A stretch of 64,000 nucleotides of DNA, from positions 45,302,081-45,366,080 of the forward strand of contig NC_079203.1 of assembly GCF_026745355.1 (NCBI RefSeq), read 5' to 3'. A program made the translations under genes and the position numbers. Below the pieces are notes generated by a model. It saw only the letters and a list, made by a program, of their open reading frames with translations. It was not told the origin of the DNA and ran no database searches. This DNA is from Beta vulgaris subsp. vulgaris. Lineage: Eukaryota > Streptophyta > Magnoliopsida > Caryophyllales > Amaranthaceae. Shown here piece by piece: positions 36,718-49,130 of this stretch (positions are counted from its first letter, which is position 1; every line of letters starts with the position of its first letter).

Positions 36718-37752
36718 GGCAAATTTAAAAGTAACTACATCTAGGGGTGAAACTTCAATGTATGGTTCGGGTTTAGGCCTAATCCATCGAATCCGAACAA
36801 AATTTGGATTTAAATTTTCCTATCCAAATACAAATCCAAATCAATTAGTGTTTCAATCTAAACCAAAGTTTAATCCAAATCTTCAGATACTAGATTAGAT
36901 CCAATTTGAAATATCTAAACTTTAAAACTCTATTCTTTTGATGATATGATTTTAGCACGAGTATCAAAATAAAGTGTTTGATAATAGAAGTAATTCATAC
37001 AATTCCGTAAAAGTTTAGTAATAACAACTAATAATTCATGCAAACCAATAAATTTTACCAAAAACACTTAAGCCTAATCTCATATATACAAATGTACAAT
37101 ACATGCTATTTGCTTATTTTGGATTTTTGGTTCCAATCACCTACAATCCAAACCAATCTGAAAATCTAAATTTTTTTTCAAAAAAACTCAATCTTGTTCG
37201 AGTCCAATAATCCGAATTACTAATTCGATTTAGATTGGATTGAATTTAAATTTTTATCCAAATAACTTTCACCCATATTTACTCTAGAAATTCTCTCCTC
37301 CCTCTCTAAAGCCTCTAGTTTGCTTTCTAAATCTAGGGGAAACCACCACCCTAAAGGTGATTAGATGGTGGGCAAAGTTGTGGCGGGACTGCAGTAGAAA
37401 AACAACCCAATGTGTTGGACCGAGGGTCAATTTTTTGTGCAAAAACCCGCTATTTCGAGCCAAATATAACGAGCTTTTTTGCACCACAATGTGGGTCGAT
37501 CATATTTCAAACTAAAATATCAGTTTTGAGGTATCCAAACTCGTCCCCATCGTGCAAAAAAAATTCTGTACAGTCCCCGGTATTATTCATGCTGGGTTGC
37601 TAGATCGACCTTGCTTAGCTCTATACCATCCTTTTGGCGATGGTAAGCCCGTTTTCTTCTTTTATTGTTTGGTTTTAAGTTTTTATTTGCAATAAACCTG
37701 AGTACTCTCTCTAATAGATAGTTATTATACCCATATATTGGGTCATTTCTTT
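36712..37752. other. intergenic, no gene seen
   Basis: Contains imperfect AATCCAAAT/ATTTGGATT-type sequence (36780-37260), suggesting a weak foldback. No supported gene. Confidence 0.45.
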
Positions 37753-38245
37753 GGTTTTTTCACCATATATCCTCGAATTTTTTATATTCACCATATATCC
37801 TTGCACTTTTGAAAATTCACAATATACTTCTCAATTTCTTCAAAATTTATCATACGTCTTTAATGACTAATGACTGCCAACTTTTTTATTCTTTAACTCC
37901 TAGTTATATTATCAAATCGTAATTAACCTCTATTTGAATCATTAACCTTAATTGACCATCATTAAAACACCACAATAGCTCCTTTCACCGCTCTTCCTCC
38001 ATAACTCTCTTCCTTCTTCTTTGGCCTTAGACTTTTGTTTTAATGCTAATTTGTTAGGATAAATGAGTGAAATAGAAATTAATTAAGGTTTAGTAATCGT
38101 ATTAGGGCTTGCTAATAAAAAAAGTTGGTAGTAGTTAATCATTAAGGGCACATGGTGAATTATCAAGAAATTGAAGGTTATATGGTGAATTTTGAAAACA
38201 TCGAAGGTATATGGCGATGAAAAATTGAATGTATATGGTGACTTT
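37753..38245. mobile_element. second member of the TTTTTTCACC foldback family
   Basis: Begins GGTTTTTTCACCATATATCC and ends with the complementary GTATATGGTGA type. Internal landmarks are shared in order with the element at 23424-24304 (the TAATGACTAA region, then the complementary CATTAAGGGC region). It is shorter, about 490 bp. Target duplication not resolved. Confidence 0.65.
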
Positions 38246-38485
38246 ACTTTTGGTGTTTTATGTTCTTTTACAGATTGATATGTCGATGAGAATTTGTGTG
38301 GTTTCACAGGAAATCTCAATTCTTCATCTGCAATCAGTTGAATCAAATCAAGTTAGACCAAAAATACAATAGATCCCCCTCCTAGAAAGCTGTATCAAAT
38401 AGCGTTGGCCGTTGTGAAAGAGAATTTGCATAATTGTTAGATCTTATCATTGATCTTAATTTTGGTATAATAGAATTATGCTTGA

Positions 38486-41048
38486 TTGATAGGTTGTCGT
38501 ACACCCGTCAAAGATAATTCCTGCAAAACCTTCTAACAATGTAGTAGGGTAAGTAGGGTCGAATCCACAGAGAGATGGTCGTTTTAATCTAGTTTCTAAT
38601 ATATGGATTAACTAAACAAGAGCAGAAATATGTGAATTAAGGTTCTAAACTAATAAATAAAGAAAATCAAACTAAAAAGGATCTAGGGTAATGGTTCGCC
38701 ATGTTTATAACTATAATCTATCAACATATCATCAATAGTTCAATCAATCAGATATCTAGAGCACATGTTAATCCTTGGTCAGGCATTAACGCTCTCAAAT
38801 CAACATATGCCAGTACGGTCGCTCAACATAATCAGATTTGCTAATTGTAGGTAAGTCTCTAAAGAGTACTATCTCTCGATCTATGACTCGATATTAACAA
38901 TATTTAATCAAACAATTGATCAGATTGCAAAATTAACAAGAAAAACACTAATCAATTAGAGAAATCAATAACTAATGAAACCATGAATAAATATCAATCA
39001 AATCATATTATATAAACATGGATTCCCAAACCCTAGAAATAAAAACTACTCAATCATGAAATAAATAATGAAATCTAAATCTACAAAGGAAAACATAATT
39101 AAAGAAATCAATGAAAGAGAGAGAATGAAATAATAAAACTAATGAATTAAAGAAGAACATGAAAAATTAGGGTTTACAACTAGCAACTAGAGAGAAAAAG
39201 AGAGAGAAAAAACTAAAACCTAAGAAGATGAAAAATAACGTGAAAGGGGAGAGAGAGAAAAAGAATGAAAAAAACTAATCTAAATAATATTCACCTAATA
39301 TGACTAGGAAAGTAATTTATAAGATAAGAAAAGTCTTAATTAAATCATGAGAACGTATTGTGTCGGACTCGTCCGACCATAATCTTGGTCGGACGATTTT
39401 CAGGTGGTTCCAATTTTTTTTCAGGTAGTCTTCATTTTTTCAGGTGGTTCCAATTTTTTTTCAAGTAGTCTTCATTTTGTTTTCAGTTAGTCTTCCTTGT
39501 TTTTCAGTGGGTTTTTGTGCTTCAGTTAGACTTACTTGGGTTTCAGTTGGTCTTTATTTTTTTTCAGGTAGTCTACATTTTTCTTCAGGTAGTCTTCATT
39601 TTGTTTCAGTTAGTCCATTATTTCTTTCAGTTGGCCCATTATTTCTTTCAGTTGGTCCAACTGAAAGAAAAGAAAGTCCAACTGAAAGAAAAGAAAGTCT
39701 AACTGAAAGAAAAGAAAGTCCAACTGAAAGAAAAGAAAGTCCAACTGAAAGAAAACAAAGTCCAACTGAAAGAAAAGAAAGTCTAACTGAAAGAAAAGAA
39801 AGTCTAACTGAAAGAAAAGAAAGTCCAACTGAAAGAAAACAAAGTCCAACTGAAAAGAAAACAAAACACTAACCTCTACTTTCTCTCACTTTCTCCTTCT
39901 TCTTCATTATTAAACAACCCTCATTCCCTTTGGATCATAGTCACCATGCCATCAAAAGGATACTTCCACATACTATAATCTGCTTAAATACATTACAAAC
40001 TCTTGTAAAAATAAAAAAACAAAAAAAACTAATTGAAAGCAAAACTCGGAGTCGAAGAAGTTGCGGCGGATGTTGTTGTTGTTGTTGTTGTTGCGGCGGT
40101 TGTTGCAGAGTTTATGTAGATGTAATCTCCATCGTTGGTATGATCATGATGATGATCAAAATCATCTGAATGTAGTGTAAGTGTTCGGAGTTCATCGCAT
40201 GGCTGTAACTAGGAGTAGGCATGCTATTCATGTGGTTGCCTTAGGCTCACTGTGGACTGGATTTCTCATTCATTGTAGTGTGACAGTTCCATGTATGATT
40301 AAAAGGATAATCATGTACTGTAACAGTTAGTATGATAGTGAAATCATCAAAAAAAAAAGATGAAGGGTGGTGTTGGAGAAGACATAACTGTGATTGTCAA
40401 TTATTATTAATGAAGGTGGGGTGAATACCACGGGAAGAGAATAGGAAGAGAGAGGAATTTTAGTATTGGGTTGGGCTCGTCTGACCATAACTTATGGTCA
40501 GACGGTCTGACCCAATACTTTCACTTAAATCATTAATAGGCGGATTAGTCATCCGCGCGTACGCGTGGCAGATTCCAGCAGAAACAGTGCAATCTTCCGA
40601 AAGGCATAACTCCTTGACTAGAAGTCTCCTCGGGGCGTGCCACCTATCGTTGGAAAGCTCTTCAAGTCTAGTTTCCAAATATGCTGGAATTACTTGATTT
40701 TAAGAATCACATCAAAAGTTATGATTAGAAGAGTAGACATGACTCTTTTTCACATTTCTTCTAATGATTTTCCGCTTCGTTTTTTCTCAAACTCGTACTA
40801 TAACATATCCATACGATCCTTATGCATTGTAACTCCTTTCCAAGTGCTCCTAATCCTCAAGCTTAGCTAATCATACTCCAAATACATCTTCAATGCCTGA
40901 AATTCATCAAAAATAAGAAAACATACCGAATAGGAATAGAAAAGCATAACTTAAGAATATAATGCAATAATGAACCTAAATATAAAACTAAATGCTCTAA
41001 AATGCAACCTAAATGCACATAAAAACTATATATAAAAATGACTTATCA
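38486..41048 (-). mobile_element. probable 2.56-kb solo LTR
   Basis: Plus-strand ends are TGATAGGTTG and GACTTATCA, so TG...CA. It is flanked by the 5-bp direct repeat TTGAT at 38481-38485 and 41049-41053, as expected for LTR retrotransposon integration. No protein domains are inside. It includes the 21-bp minisatellite, a (GTT)n run at about 40075-40100, and palindromic CGTCCGACCATAATCTTGGT and CGTCTGACCATAAC sequences. The minus-orientation assignment is based only on style. Confidence 0.55.
39650..39862. repeat. 21-bp minisatellite (GTCCAACTGAAAGAAAAGAA)
   Basis: About ten units of 21 bases differ at a few positions (GTCC/GTCT, AAGAAA/AACAAA). Because 21 is a multiple of three, frames through the array stay open on both strands and give heptapeptide repeats such as TERKESP and FFQLDFL. 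These are not evidence of a gene. A palindrome at the left edge (TTTCAGTTGGTCCAACTGAAA) joins the array to reversed CAGTTGGTC-type units at 39600-39655. Confidence 0.92.
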
Positions 41049-41399
41049 TTGATCCGATTTGATGTGTATGTATTGGTTTTGACTTATTTTGTGGACATCA
41101 GATTACTTAAATTTAATCAACGGATTGAATTTTATTTTTTTTAAAAGCAAATTAAGAAGAATATGCACCATTATTTTCTAGTTCATATAAATTAAGCCGG
41201 TCCAGCTAGGGAAATTTATCGAAGAGGAAAGATAAAAATATTAAATAATGCTCTTGTAGATTTATATATTGTGAAATTTTCCTAGTTCATTAAGAAGAAT
41301 TTGCACCATTATTATTTTCTAGTTCATATAAATTAAGCCGGTCCAGCTAAGAATGTGCACCTTTCTTTAACTTCTCAATTTCCATCAAGGGAGTTTTAA

Positions 41400-41643
41400 G
41401 TGAAAATCATTTTCCTTTCAAAAAGAAGGAAAAACACATTTTCCTTCCTCTTCCTTAGCAACCTTTTACTATCCTCTTATCCATCCTCTCCCTTGCCCTT
41501 CCATTTTTCTCTTTTTCATAACTTTTTTTACATTGAACCAAACAAAGGAAAATTAGCTTTGCATTTGAATTTTCCATTGTAAAATGTTTTACATAAAAAA
41601 TCATTTTACATTGAAAATGTTTTATATCCAACCAAACGGAGCC
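41400..41643. mobile_element. Tourist-like MITE, left end decayed
   Basis: Ends AACCAAACGGAGCC followed by TTA. Interior AAATGTTTTACAT and CATTTTACATTGAAAATG resembles the MITE at 45391-45746. The left terminus GGCTCCGTTTGG is missing. Confidence 0.5.
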
Positions 41644-41646
41644 TTA

Positions 41647-42862
41647 CTGGCTTTATTTATAGGAAAATGATACACATACAACGCATTCGAAAGCAAAAAA
41701 AGCTGAATTGCAATTATAATTAAAGCTAGTAACTGATTACTTATGTAAAGGAAGAGAAGAAAAAGATCATGGAAGAGAGAAGACGAACAAGAACCGGTAT
41801 CTTGGGTAAAAAAAATTAGAAATTGCTAAGCATGAGGTTTGATCCCGTGACTTTAAGGTTATATACTAACATCTTGACCACTAGACCAATTGTTATTTAG
41901 TGTTATTCATTTAATGTATAATATTAATAAATGAAAATTTTCTTTATTCGGAGCATAGCCCGGGCCTAATAACTAGTTTTTCGTTTTAAATAAGCCTACA
42001 AAATTGTATGTGTAACAGATAATATGTGAAGGGAGTTAGAGATTGTGTCATTAAATTAGGTTTTTTGTTTCTTTTTTATTTTAAAAAATAAAGTTGATAA
42101 TGATGATGGTGCAGTAATTTGTTGAATTATTATTCTTTTTTCTAAGTTGAGTTTGTGTTTTGGGAGGGTATCCAGATAACTTACGGTGGATACTAAATCA
42201 TCCCATCTTCAGTCTTCTTAAATAAAAACAAATGCAATGTATCACCTCCTATCTCCATCACTAACATTGTCACATTGACCCATGTCTACAGAAACATGGG
42301 CCATGGCATTTGCTTGTATCGATCACAAAGAAAAAAGAGACCAACACTTTCTTTATACACTATAAATATTACCACCAATCAACAAAACCACCTCTTAAAA
42401 CAAAAATATTTTCAGGTGAATGACAACATAACTTCTGCATTACTAAATATTAATGGAGTCTACCCATGCAATGTATGGGACATGTCAATTGAAGGGCAAT
42501 TTAATTTTTCTTTCACAGTTGTAATGTTTGTTACTCCGTAATATAATAATTGCAAAAAATAATACTTTATATCTATTTGTTGCAGTTATATGTTATACAG
42601 GAATAGTATTTCGAAATTTATTTATTTTTATTTTTTTTAAGAACGAGAAATCGTACATTAATTAAAAGCAGGAGTACAACCTAGTGCTAATTTTTCTTTT
42701 CAGATGTCACTTGAAGGCCAATATATTTTTTCTTAATTCATAGCTGTAAAGTAGTATGTATAAGCATAGTCTTGATTATAAATATCATTGACTATGTCCA
42801 AAATTAATATTTCAAAATTATATATTAGGATAAATCTAGTATATGTGATTATTAATCTTATA
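41647..42862. other. intergenic with one Helitron end, no gene
   Basis: A tRNA-like minus-strand sequence (TGGTCTAGTGGTCAAGATG) lies near 41880-41900, and a Helitron-type terminus at 41976. Otherwise AT-rich with no gene. Confidence 0.5.
41951..41976 (+). mobile_element. Helitron-type 3' terminus
   Basis: GCCCGGGC can pair with itself and is followed by CTAATAACTAG and then T. A short GC-rich fold 7-12 bases before a terminal CTAG at an A/T insertion point is the Helitron 3' signature. The matching 5' end was not identified. Confidence 0.5.
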
Positions 42863-43102
42863 CTCCATCCGTTCCATATTAATTGATATGCTTTGACCAT
42901 GTGCATATTCATATGACCTTTTTTTGACCGTGCTATATTGAGACAAAGGTTAGTATGTAAGATGTTTTCGAATTTGTCTCAATATATATATTCAAAATAT
43001 CAACTCTTTTTATATTTTTAATAGAAATTGGTGGTGTTAATGGTCAAACTTGTGCATTGACATGTGTGAAAGTCAAACTATATCGATTAATACCAGTCGG
43101 AG
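42863..43102. mobile_element. Stowaway-like MITE
   Basis: The 240-bp element has imperfect inverted ends CTCCATCCGTTCCATATTAA and CTCCGACTGGTATTAATCG (right end reverse complemented), flanked by TA at 42861-42862 and 43103-43104. Non-coding. Confidence 0.8.
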
Positions 43103-43594
43103 TACACAAGAAAATAATTGGTCAAAGTGGTTAAATGCAACAAAATGGTTGCACAAATAAAGCAAAAATTTGACATTAGAGATGTAATACTATTCATGTT
43201 TGATTTGAAGGGATTTAATATGCTACTCATTCAAATAATATGCATCTTTCTTTTAGTTAGCTTATTTCCTTAGTTAATTCACAATTAAGCGTGCTTGGTT
43301 GGTAGTAGTTAGGATTACAGAAACAAAAACAACAATTAGACCAGAGAACGCGATTACATTTGTTGGTTATTGAGGATAGTTGTTGCCCTAAATGAGCGTT
43401 GGCCTGGTGACGATAGACTCGACTTTGTATTAAATAAATTGATTAAGAAACTCAAGAGAATCTAAATACTTTGTTTGTCTCTTTTCTATTTGCTATATCT
43501 ATATACAACCTACAATTCTCTTTAATACGAGTATCTAGGAGATGTATGCAGGAATAAGATATTATACTCCCTCCATCTCGTTTAATTTATTAGG

Positions 43595-44660
43595 AAAAAT
43601 TAATATAATCAGTCCCAACTATGGGAACCCTCACAAAAACAACCTCTTCTTCAATTTATTATTGTTCAGTCCCAACTTTTGAAAGTATTTTACAATAGCG
43701 GTCTAGGTTAACCAGTAAACGGTTTGAAGGGTTAATTTTTAAAAATAAAAAATTACTTTTTCTGCCATTTTAACCTCTTTTCTCTCTTTCCCCTCCCTCC
43801 TTCATCCTCTTCCCCCTCATCGTCTTCCTTGTCCCCTACCATACACCCCTCCACTCCCCTACGATCTCTCCTCCCCTGCCAAACCCCCACCACCAACCTT
43901 ACTTGCCCAATCAACCCAAAAGTACCCAGTCACCACCAAACCCCGTTCACTCGAAATCGCCCAGCAATGAACCACAAAACTAGCCGAGCCCAGACACCGC
44001 CATCAAAACTTCACCACAACCACCGGCCATTGCGCGTCGTGCCTCCGCAAACGCTTCCACTTCGTCGTCTTCATCTTCCATCGCACCCTTGCTTGAGCTG
44101 GTGATTTTATGTTGATTGTGGTTTTGTGTGGCTGGAGGAGAAAGAAGGGGAGGAAGGAGGTGTTTCGGGGGAGGGGAGGTGGTGTCGGGACAGGGGGGAG
44201 TTTTGGGGTGAAGGAGGGGTGGCTAGGGAAGGGGAGTGATTTTTGTGGGGGGGGGGAGGGGCAGAGGAGGGGTTTCGAGGGCTTGGGGATGGGAGGCAGG
44301 TGAGGGGCTTTTGGGGACGGGGCAAAGGGTGGGGGGAAGGGGTTTGGGGAGGAGGGAAAGGGTGGTTATGGGGTGGTAACAGTTAGGGGAGGCCGGTGAG
44401 GGGGGTAGTGGGGTTGAAGGGGAGGGGATTGAGTGGCAAGGGAGAGGAGGAGGGAGCAGTGAAGGAAGGAGGGAGGAAAGAGGAGGAAAATGATAGAAAA
44501 AAAAAATGACAAAGTTACTTGCTACATGAGGTTTTTAACTTACTGGGACCGTTATTGCAAAATACTCCGAAAAGTTGAGACTAAACAATAATAAATTTCA
44601 GTAGGAATTATTTTTGTCAGAATGCTCATATATAATTAGAACTGATTATATCAATTTTTT
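43595..44660. mobile_element. large foldback DNA element with C-rich and G-rich arms
   Basis: The left end (AAAAATTAATATAATCAGTC) and the right end read in reverse (AAAAAATTGATATAATCAGT) match over roughly 110 bases. Both include TTTATTATTGTT(C/T)AGTC and a run resembling CAACTTTTNNNAGTATTTT. The left interior is C/T-rich (43770-44080) and the right interior is extremely G-rich (44140-44470). Reading frames here are compositional artefacts. Target duplication unresolved. Confidence 0.7.
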
Positions 44661-45387
44661 AAAAAAATTTATGTTGCTTTCTCTTTTTATATCCCTATGA
44701 TGCACCACCTCAGCTCTTCTAGTAACTTTCTCTTTGAACTAAAATATTATTCATGCATGCATCACATGCATAAATTGCTAATATTCTTTATTCGTTAAGT
44801 AGGGAAAAATTCATTTACTTTTTTTAGATATGTCATTATGATGAAATTTAGTTATTGTACTCATAGCAATACATAAGACAACCCCTTTTAAGTCGTACGC
44901 CGTGGTACTTCTCCTTTTCAACCTACAGTCCTACATGCTTACTTAGGATAGATCTTAATATGCATACATCGATTTTGAAGGCAAAAATAACCCCCTTTTC
45001 TTCATTCTTTTTTTTTACATGAACAAGACACAAAATTGAAAAGACTGAAATTAAATAGAGTGCATCTTGGTTCTAACATGTTACACCATAACTTATTGTC
45101 TAATATGCATAACGACATAGACTCCAATAAGAATGATAGACTATACAAATAGTGACATGAATCTCATGCCATTATATCATTTATTTCATCTAATTTGAAT
45201 TCTTCTTGAAGCGGTGGTTTGTGAAGTTACATCCAAGAATTTGTGAACTAAATAATTAGCGGATAATGATAGGAAAAGTCTAATCCCTTACTTTCTCACC
45301 TACCATATGTTTTGGAATCTACAGCTTTTGAATTTGGCACTCACCTTATATGATGTGAAGTGTCTGTTTTAGTTTTGGATCTCAATA
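44661..45387. other. intergenic, no gene seen
   Basis: AT-rich DNA with no coding or RNA signal recognised. Confidence 0.5.
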
Positions 45388-45390
45388 TAA

Positions 45391-45746
45391 GGCTCCGTTT
45401 GGTTGAGTGTAAAATATTTTCAATGTAAAATGATTTATATGGAAAACAAATTACAATAGAGCATACAATTACAGAATTTGTTTTCCTTTGTTTGGTTTCA
45501 TGTAAGAAAAATGATAAAAACAAAAGGAAAATGAAAGGGAAAATAAGGAGGTAGTGAGAGGAGTGTACAAGAGAGATAAGGAAAAGAAAGAAAGCAGTTT
45601 TCCCTCCATTTCAAAGGAAAACCGATTTTTCATTATTGGGAGAGTCATTTTACTCATAGGAAAAATGACAAACCAAACAATGTAAAATTGAAAATAGTAG
45701 AAAATAGTATTCCAATAAAATATCTTACGTCATACCAAATAGAGCC
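45391..45746. mobile_element. Tourist-like MITE (PIF/Harbinger type)
   Basis: The 356-bp element begins GGCTCCGTTTGGTTGAGTG. The reverse complement of its right end begins GGCTCTATTTGGTATGACG. It is flanked by TAA on both sides (45388-45390 and 45747-45749). GGCTC-type ends with a TAA/TTA duplication are the Tourist signature. Non-coding. Confidence 0.8.
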
Positions 45747-45779
45747 TAAGTATTAGCCTTTGTCGATTTAAGGTTGTTC

Positions 45780-46076
45780 GTGATACTTTAATTTTGAAAT
45801 CTATATATTACTCCTTCCTCATCACGATTTTGAAATCCATATATTATGTCGAAGGCTACAAAGTGACATAACTTAATTTAATTTTTAACTCTTTAAATTA
45901 GGGATGGATTTTAAAATTCTGACTCTAAATTAGAGATTGATTTAACATTCCATCTCTAAATTAGAGATTGATTTAAAATTTCGTCTCAAAATTTATTTAG
46001 ATACTAATTGTAAATTTTTCGTCACTAAATAAGAAACGGATATAAATCTGTCGCTATATGAGCTTTTTTTGTAGTG
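45780..46076. mobile_element. CACTA-type transposon end (fragment)
   Basis: Read on the minus strand from 46076 the sequence starts CACTACAAAAAAAGC, matching the CACTA terminal repeat. Subterminal repeats of the type CTCTAAATTAGAGATTGATT follow (45895-45990), also usual for this class. The other end was not found. It abuts the truncated LINE to its right. Confidence 0.6.
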
Positions 46077-47678
46077 AGGCAACACACTATTCATCCTATT
46101 AGCAAGCACCTTCGAAACCAATTTATAGATGACATTACATAGACTGATCGGGCGAAAATTAATAGGAGACTCACATTGTTCCTTATTAGGAATAAGAACA
46201 GTATGTGTCTGATTTACAGAACCAATATCATCTATGTTATTCAGAGAATCAGCACTTTATTCGTTACATCCTCCCAAACAATATTCCAGAAATTTTGGTA
46301 GAAGAATGCATTCATACCATCCGGTCCAGGTGCCTTATTAGGATGCATTTGGGAAAGAGCAAACACCACATCTTGACACCGAAATGGCGCACCAAGCATT
46401 GCTGCCATCTCAGCATTTATTAGCGGTTGCACTAAGTTCACCATCGGGTCCGTATCGTTGCTATTATTCGAACTAGAAAGAGTTTCGAAATATGCAGCAA
46501 AGCACTTGGTAATTTCATCCTCATCTTCAAAACAATTTCCAGCTTCATTTTTTAGTTTTTGTACATTATTATGATGTTCCCGCTGGTTGGCCTTTTGGTG
46601 AAAATATGTTGTATTCTTATCACCGCATTTCAGCCAACGTTATTTTTTTTTGTTTTTTTGGTGCCGAACACCTCTCCCCTTCTTTCTAATTCACCCATTC
46701 GAGCATCTATATTTCTCATTTGATTCACCACATCGACCGTTGGATCTTTCTCCATGAGCTCTTTCATTTGATTTTGGCATACTCGGATTTCCTTGGCTGT
46801 GCTACCAAAGGTTTTCCGACTCCATAACGTCAACTTTTATGCTGTTAGCTATATAGGGACATATTCGAGCATCTATATAGTGACATATTTTCTCCTGCAT
46901 CTTCAGCTTTGTTCCATGCATTACGAACTACCTCCACATTTTCATTTTCATGCAGCCACTTAGCCTCAAACCAAAACCTTTTGATGTTATGTTCCTTTTT
47001 TCAGCTTTCCCGTGACACCCTTTTACACATAAAATCAGTGGCAAGTGGTCGAATTTTCTCTTCGACACAAACGACCCCAGAATTTTGTTTCCCATAGCCA
47101 ATTTGCAAAGAAACGGTCAAGTCTTTCTTGAGTATTTGCCTCCCCTCCTCTATTGTTTTACCATGTAAAATCATAACCCACATAACCAAGATCAAAGAAT
47201 TGACAAACTTTCACGGCTCTTTGCAAGACCTTTGCTTCTTGAATCTTAAAGTCATCTCCACCTTTTTTCTCACTTTCCATTAGCATAAGGTTAAAGCCTT
47301 CTCCACAAATCCATGGAATTGTGTGCGCCCTAGAAAGAGCATCCATACACCCCCATGAATTGCCACTCACTAACATCATCTTCCCCCGACAGGCATATCA
47401 ATATGATTTTGGGAAAGAGAAGTAACTTGAATATTATTTTCCTTCTTCCAGAAGAGAGCCAAACCCGCTTTTCTTTTCCTTCCTTGTCCTTCACAATCAA
47501 CCACTAACATTCTTTCCACTTTAAGCTTTTGTCTAACCTTCTCCATCTCATGAGTCTTCACTTTAATTTCTGATAAGAACACAATGTGAGGATTTTTTGA
47601 GGAGAGTAATCTACTTATCGCACTAACTGTAGAGGGGCTCCCATCTTCTCTACAGTTCCATGATAAGATGTACTTCAT
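46077..47678 (-). pseudogene. LINE ORF2 N-terminal remnant (endonuclease and start of RT)
   Basis: ATG at 47678 begins MKYILSWNCR, with FLSEIK about 35 residues on, the endonuclease signature. Frameshifted pieces follow: ALSRAHTIPWICGEGFNLM, and WFEA/KRLWF-type sequence read by eye around 46950. The RT start is HPNKAPGPDGMNAFFYQNFW near 46290-46350. The remaining RT, zf-RVT and RNase H are absent. Confidence 0.75.
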
Positions 47679-47699
47679 TGATCACCGAGAGCCTTTTCA

Positions 47700-49065
47700 G
47701 TGGGGCCCGCCACCTTTTATGCAGCAGTTTGGTTATCATCCATCCTCAATATAGCTCCATCAATTCCGAATTTTTTAAAAACACGCATATCTTCCATTTC
47801 CATCTCATCGAGACCAAGTTCATTAACCTTCCATAACGCTCTTTTTTTTTCATACTACCTACTGTCACTTTCCCCGTGATTATCTTGATCTCTTTTCTTT
47901 TCCATATTTTCACCCTCTTCCCCTACATACTACGTTCCAAGCTAACTTTGTATACCCATGAGCCTTTCCTCAACACCTATTGAGACTCTTCCACACATTG
48001 CTCACGATTTTCCCCTTCAACTTGAATTTTATCTATTCCAGCATTAAGCACTTCTTTTGTTCCCCCCATCAGTATTATTCTTACACCTTCCTTCTCTTCC
48101 CTCACTATTCAGCCCTCACCTATGAATCCTCTCCACCATCTCGTTAACTCGTTCACTTGTCTTGCAAGAATGGTCTCGTTTAGGACGAGTGATAAACAAG
48201 GCAGGAGCACACGATTTTCCCCTTTTCTCTCATGTTGTCTTTCCCACAAGTCTCTAACTTTCCACGGTGTGGCCTTTAGCCAACCCCCATACTTAACCTC
48301 TTGTTTACCTTTGTCTCCTTCCTTATCAAATCCTTCGTACCATATGCTACCTTGCCACAGAAAAAGCAAATTAGGGGTGGTCTCTCGCATTTAACCTCAA
48401 AATCTTCTTCTACCCCGTTCTTCATCTTCACACGAACATGGGATGTTAAAGGCTTTATAATAACATCATGCATCACTCTAAGTCGAATAGATTTATCTAT
48501 TCCCATGGCTCCCGGGTGATCCATTTTCACAAAAGTTCCAATTTTATCACATATAGATTTCACATTCATAGCATTCGATCTTCCTTTATACGGTAAATTA
48601 TAAACCCTATCCAAATTGGGAACTTAAAGAGTTGTATATCACAAGGCTTATTATAACCTTTAATATCTTTCATGAGTATAATATGTTTGTCAAAGTGCTA
48701 AAGTTGTCCTTCAAGGACTCGCTGTTTATCACGCCAATGGTGAAACTGGAATATAAATATATTCTTGCATATGCTCCTGATGTCAACATATATTTGGTTT
48801 GCCAAATATTTTTAATTCTTGAGATGAAAGCTCCTTGATCAATATGTATGCTGGTCCATATTCGATCAACTAGCCTTAGTTCCATCCTTGCCTCCTCTTC
48901 CTCCGAATCCTCCTCAAATCATTCTACCAGAGCACAGTTTTCCTTCTTTTCCCCAACCTTCTATACCTTCAATTCTCCCTCATCTCGCTTTTGTGCCTCC
49001 ATCACACTTAATCCCGCTTCGGTTTGAGAAGGAGATCCTAATTCGACAACGATTTTCGTGGCCAT
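47700..49065 (-). pseudogene. LINE ORF1 remnant
   Basis: Starts MATKIVVELGSPSQTEAG at 49065-49063 with stops soon after. An open piece at 48614-48276 holds DUF4283-like sequence (SIRLRVMHDVIIKPL) and the knuckle-like CERPPLICFFCGKVAYG, where the normal Cys/His spacing is lost. Confidence 0.7.
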
Positions 49066-49130
49066 GATTGGTAACTCGATCCCAAGAAACTTCAAAAAAC
49101 TTACCCCAAAAGAGGAACTCTAGCAACTAC

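Larger units (their letters stand above)
46077..49130 (-). mobile_element. decayed L1-type LINE, 3' half missing
   Basis: Minus strand holds an ORF1 remnant (from 49065), an endonuclease (from 47678) and the start of RT, which ends abruptly at 46077 next to a CACTA end. Loss of the 3' part is unusual, because incomplete LINE insertion removes the 5' part. Confidence 0.8.

Noticed and set aside
39444..39872. Open frames of 142 (plus) and 84 (minus) residues with heptapeptide repeats
   Set aside because: They are produced by a 21-bp minisatellite, which keeps frames open on both strands. There is no start context or domain.
43829..44325. Pro-rich and Gly-rich frames on both strands
   Set aside because: They result from the C/T-rich and G-rich arms of the foldback element, not from a coding gene.
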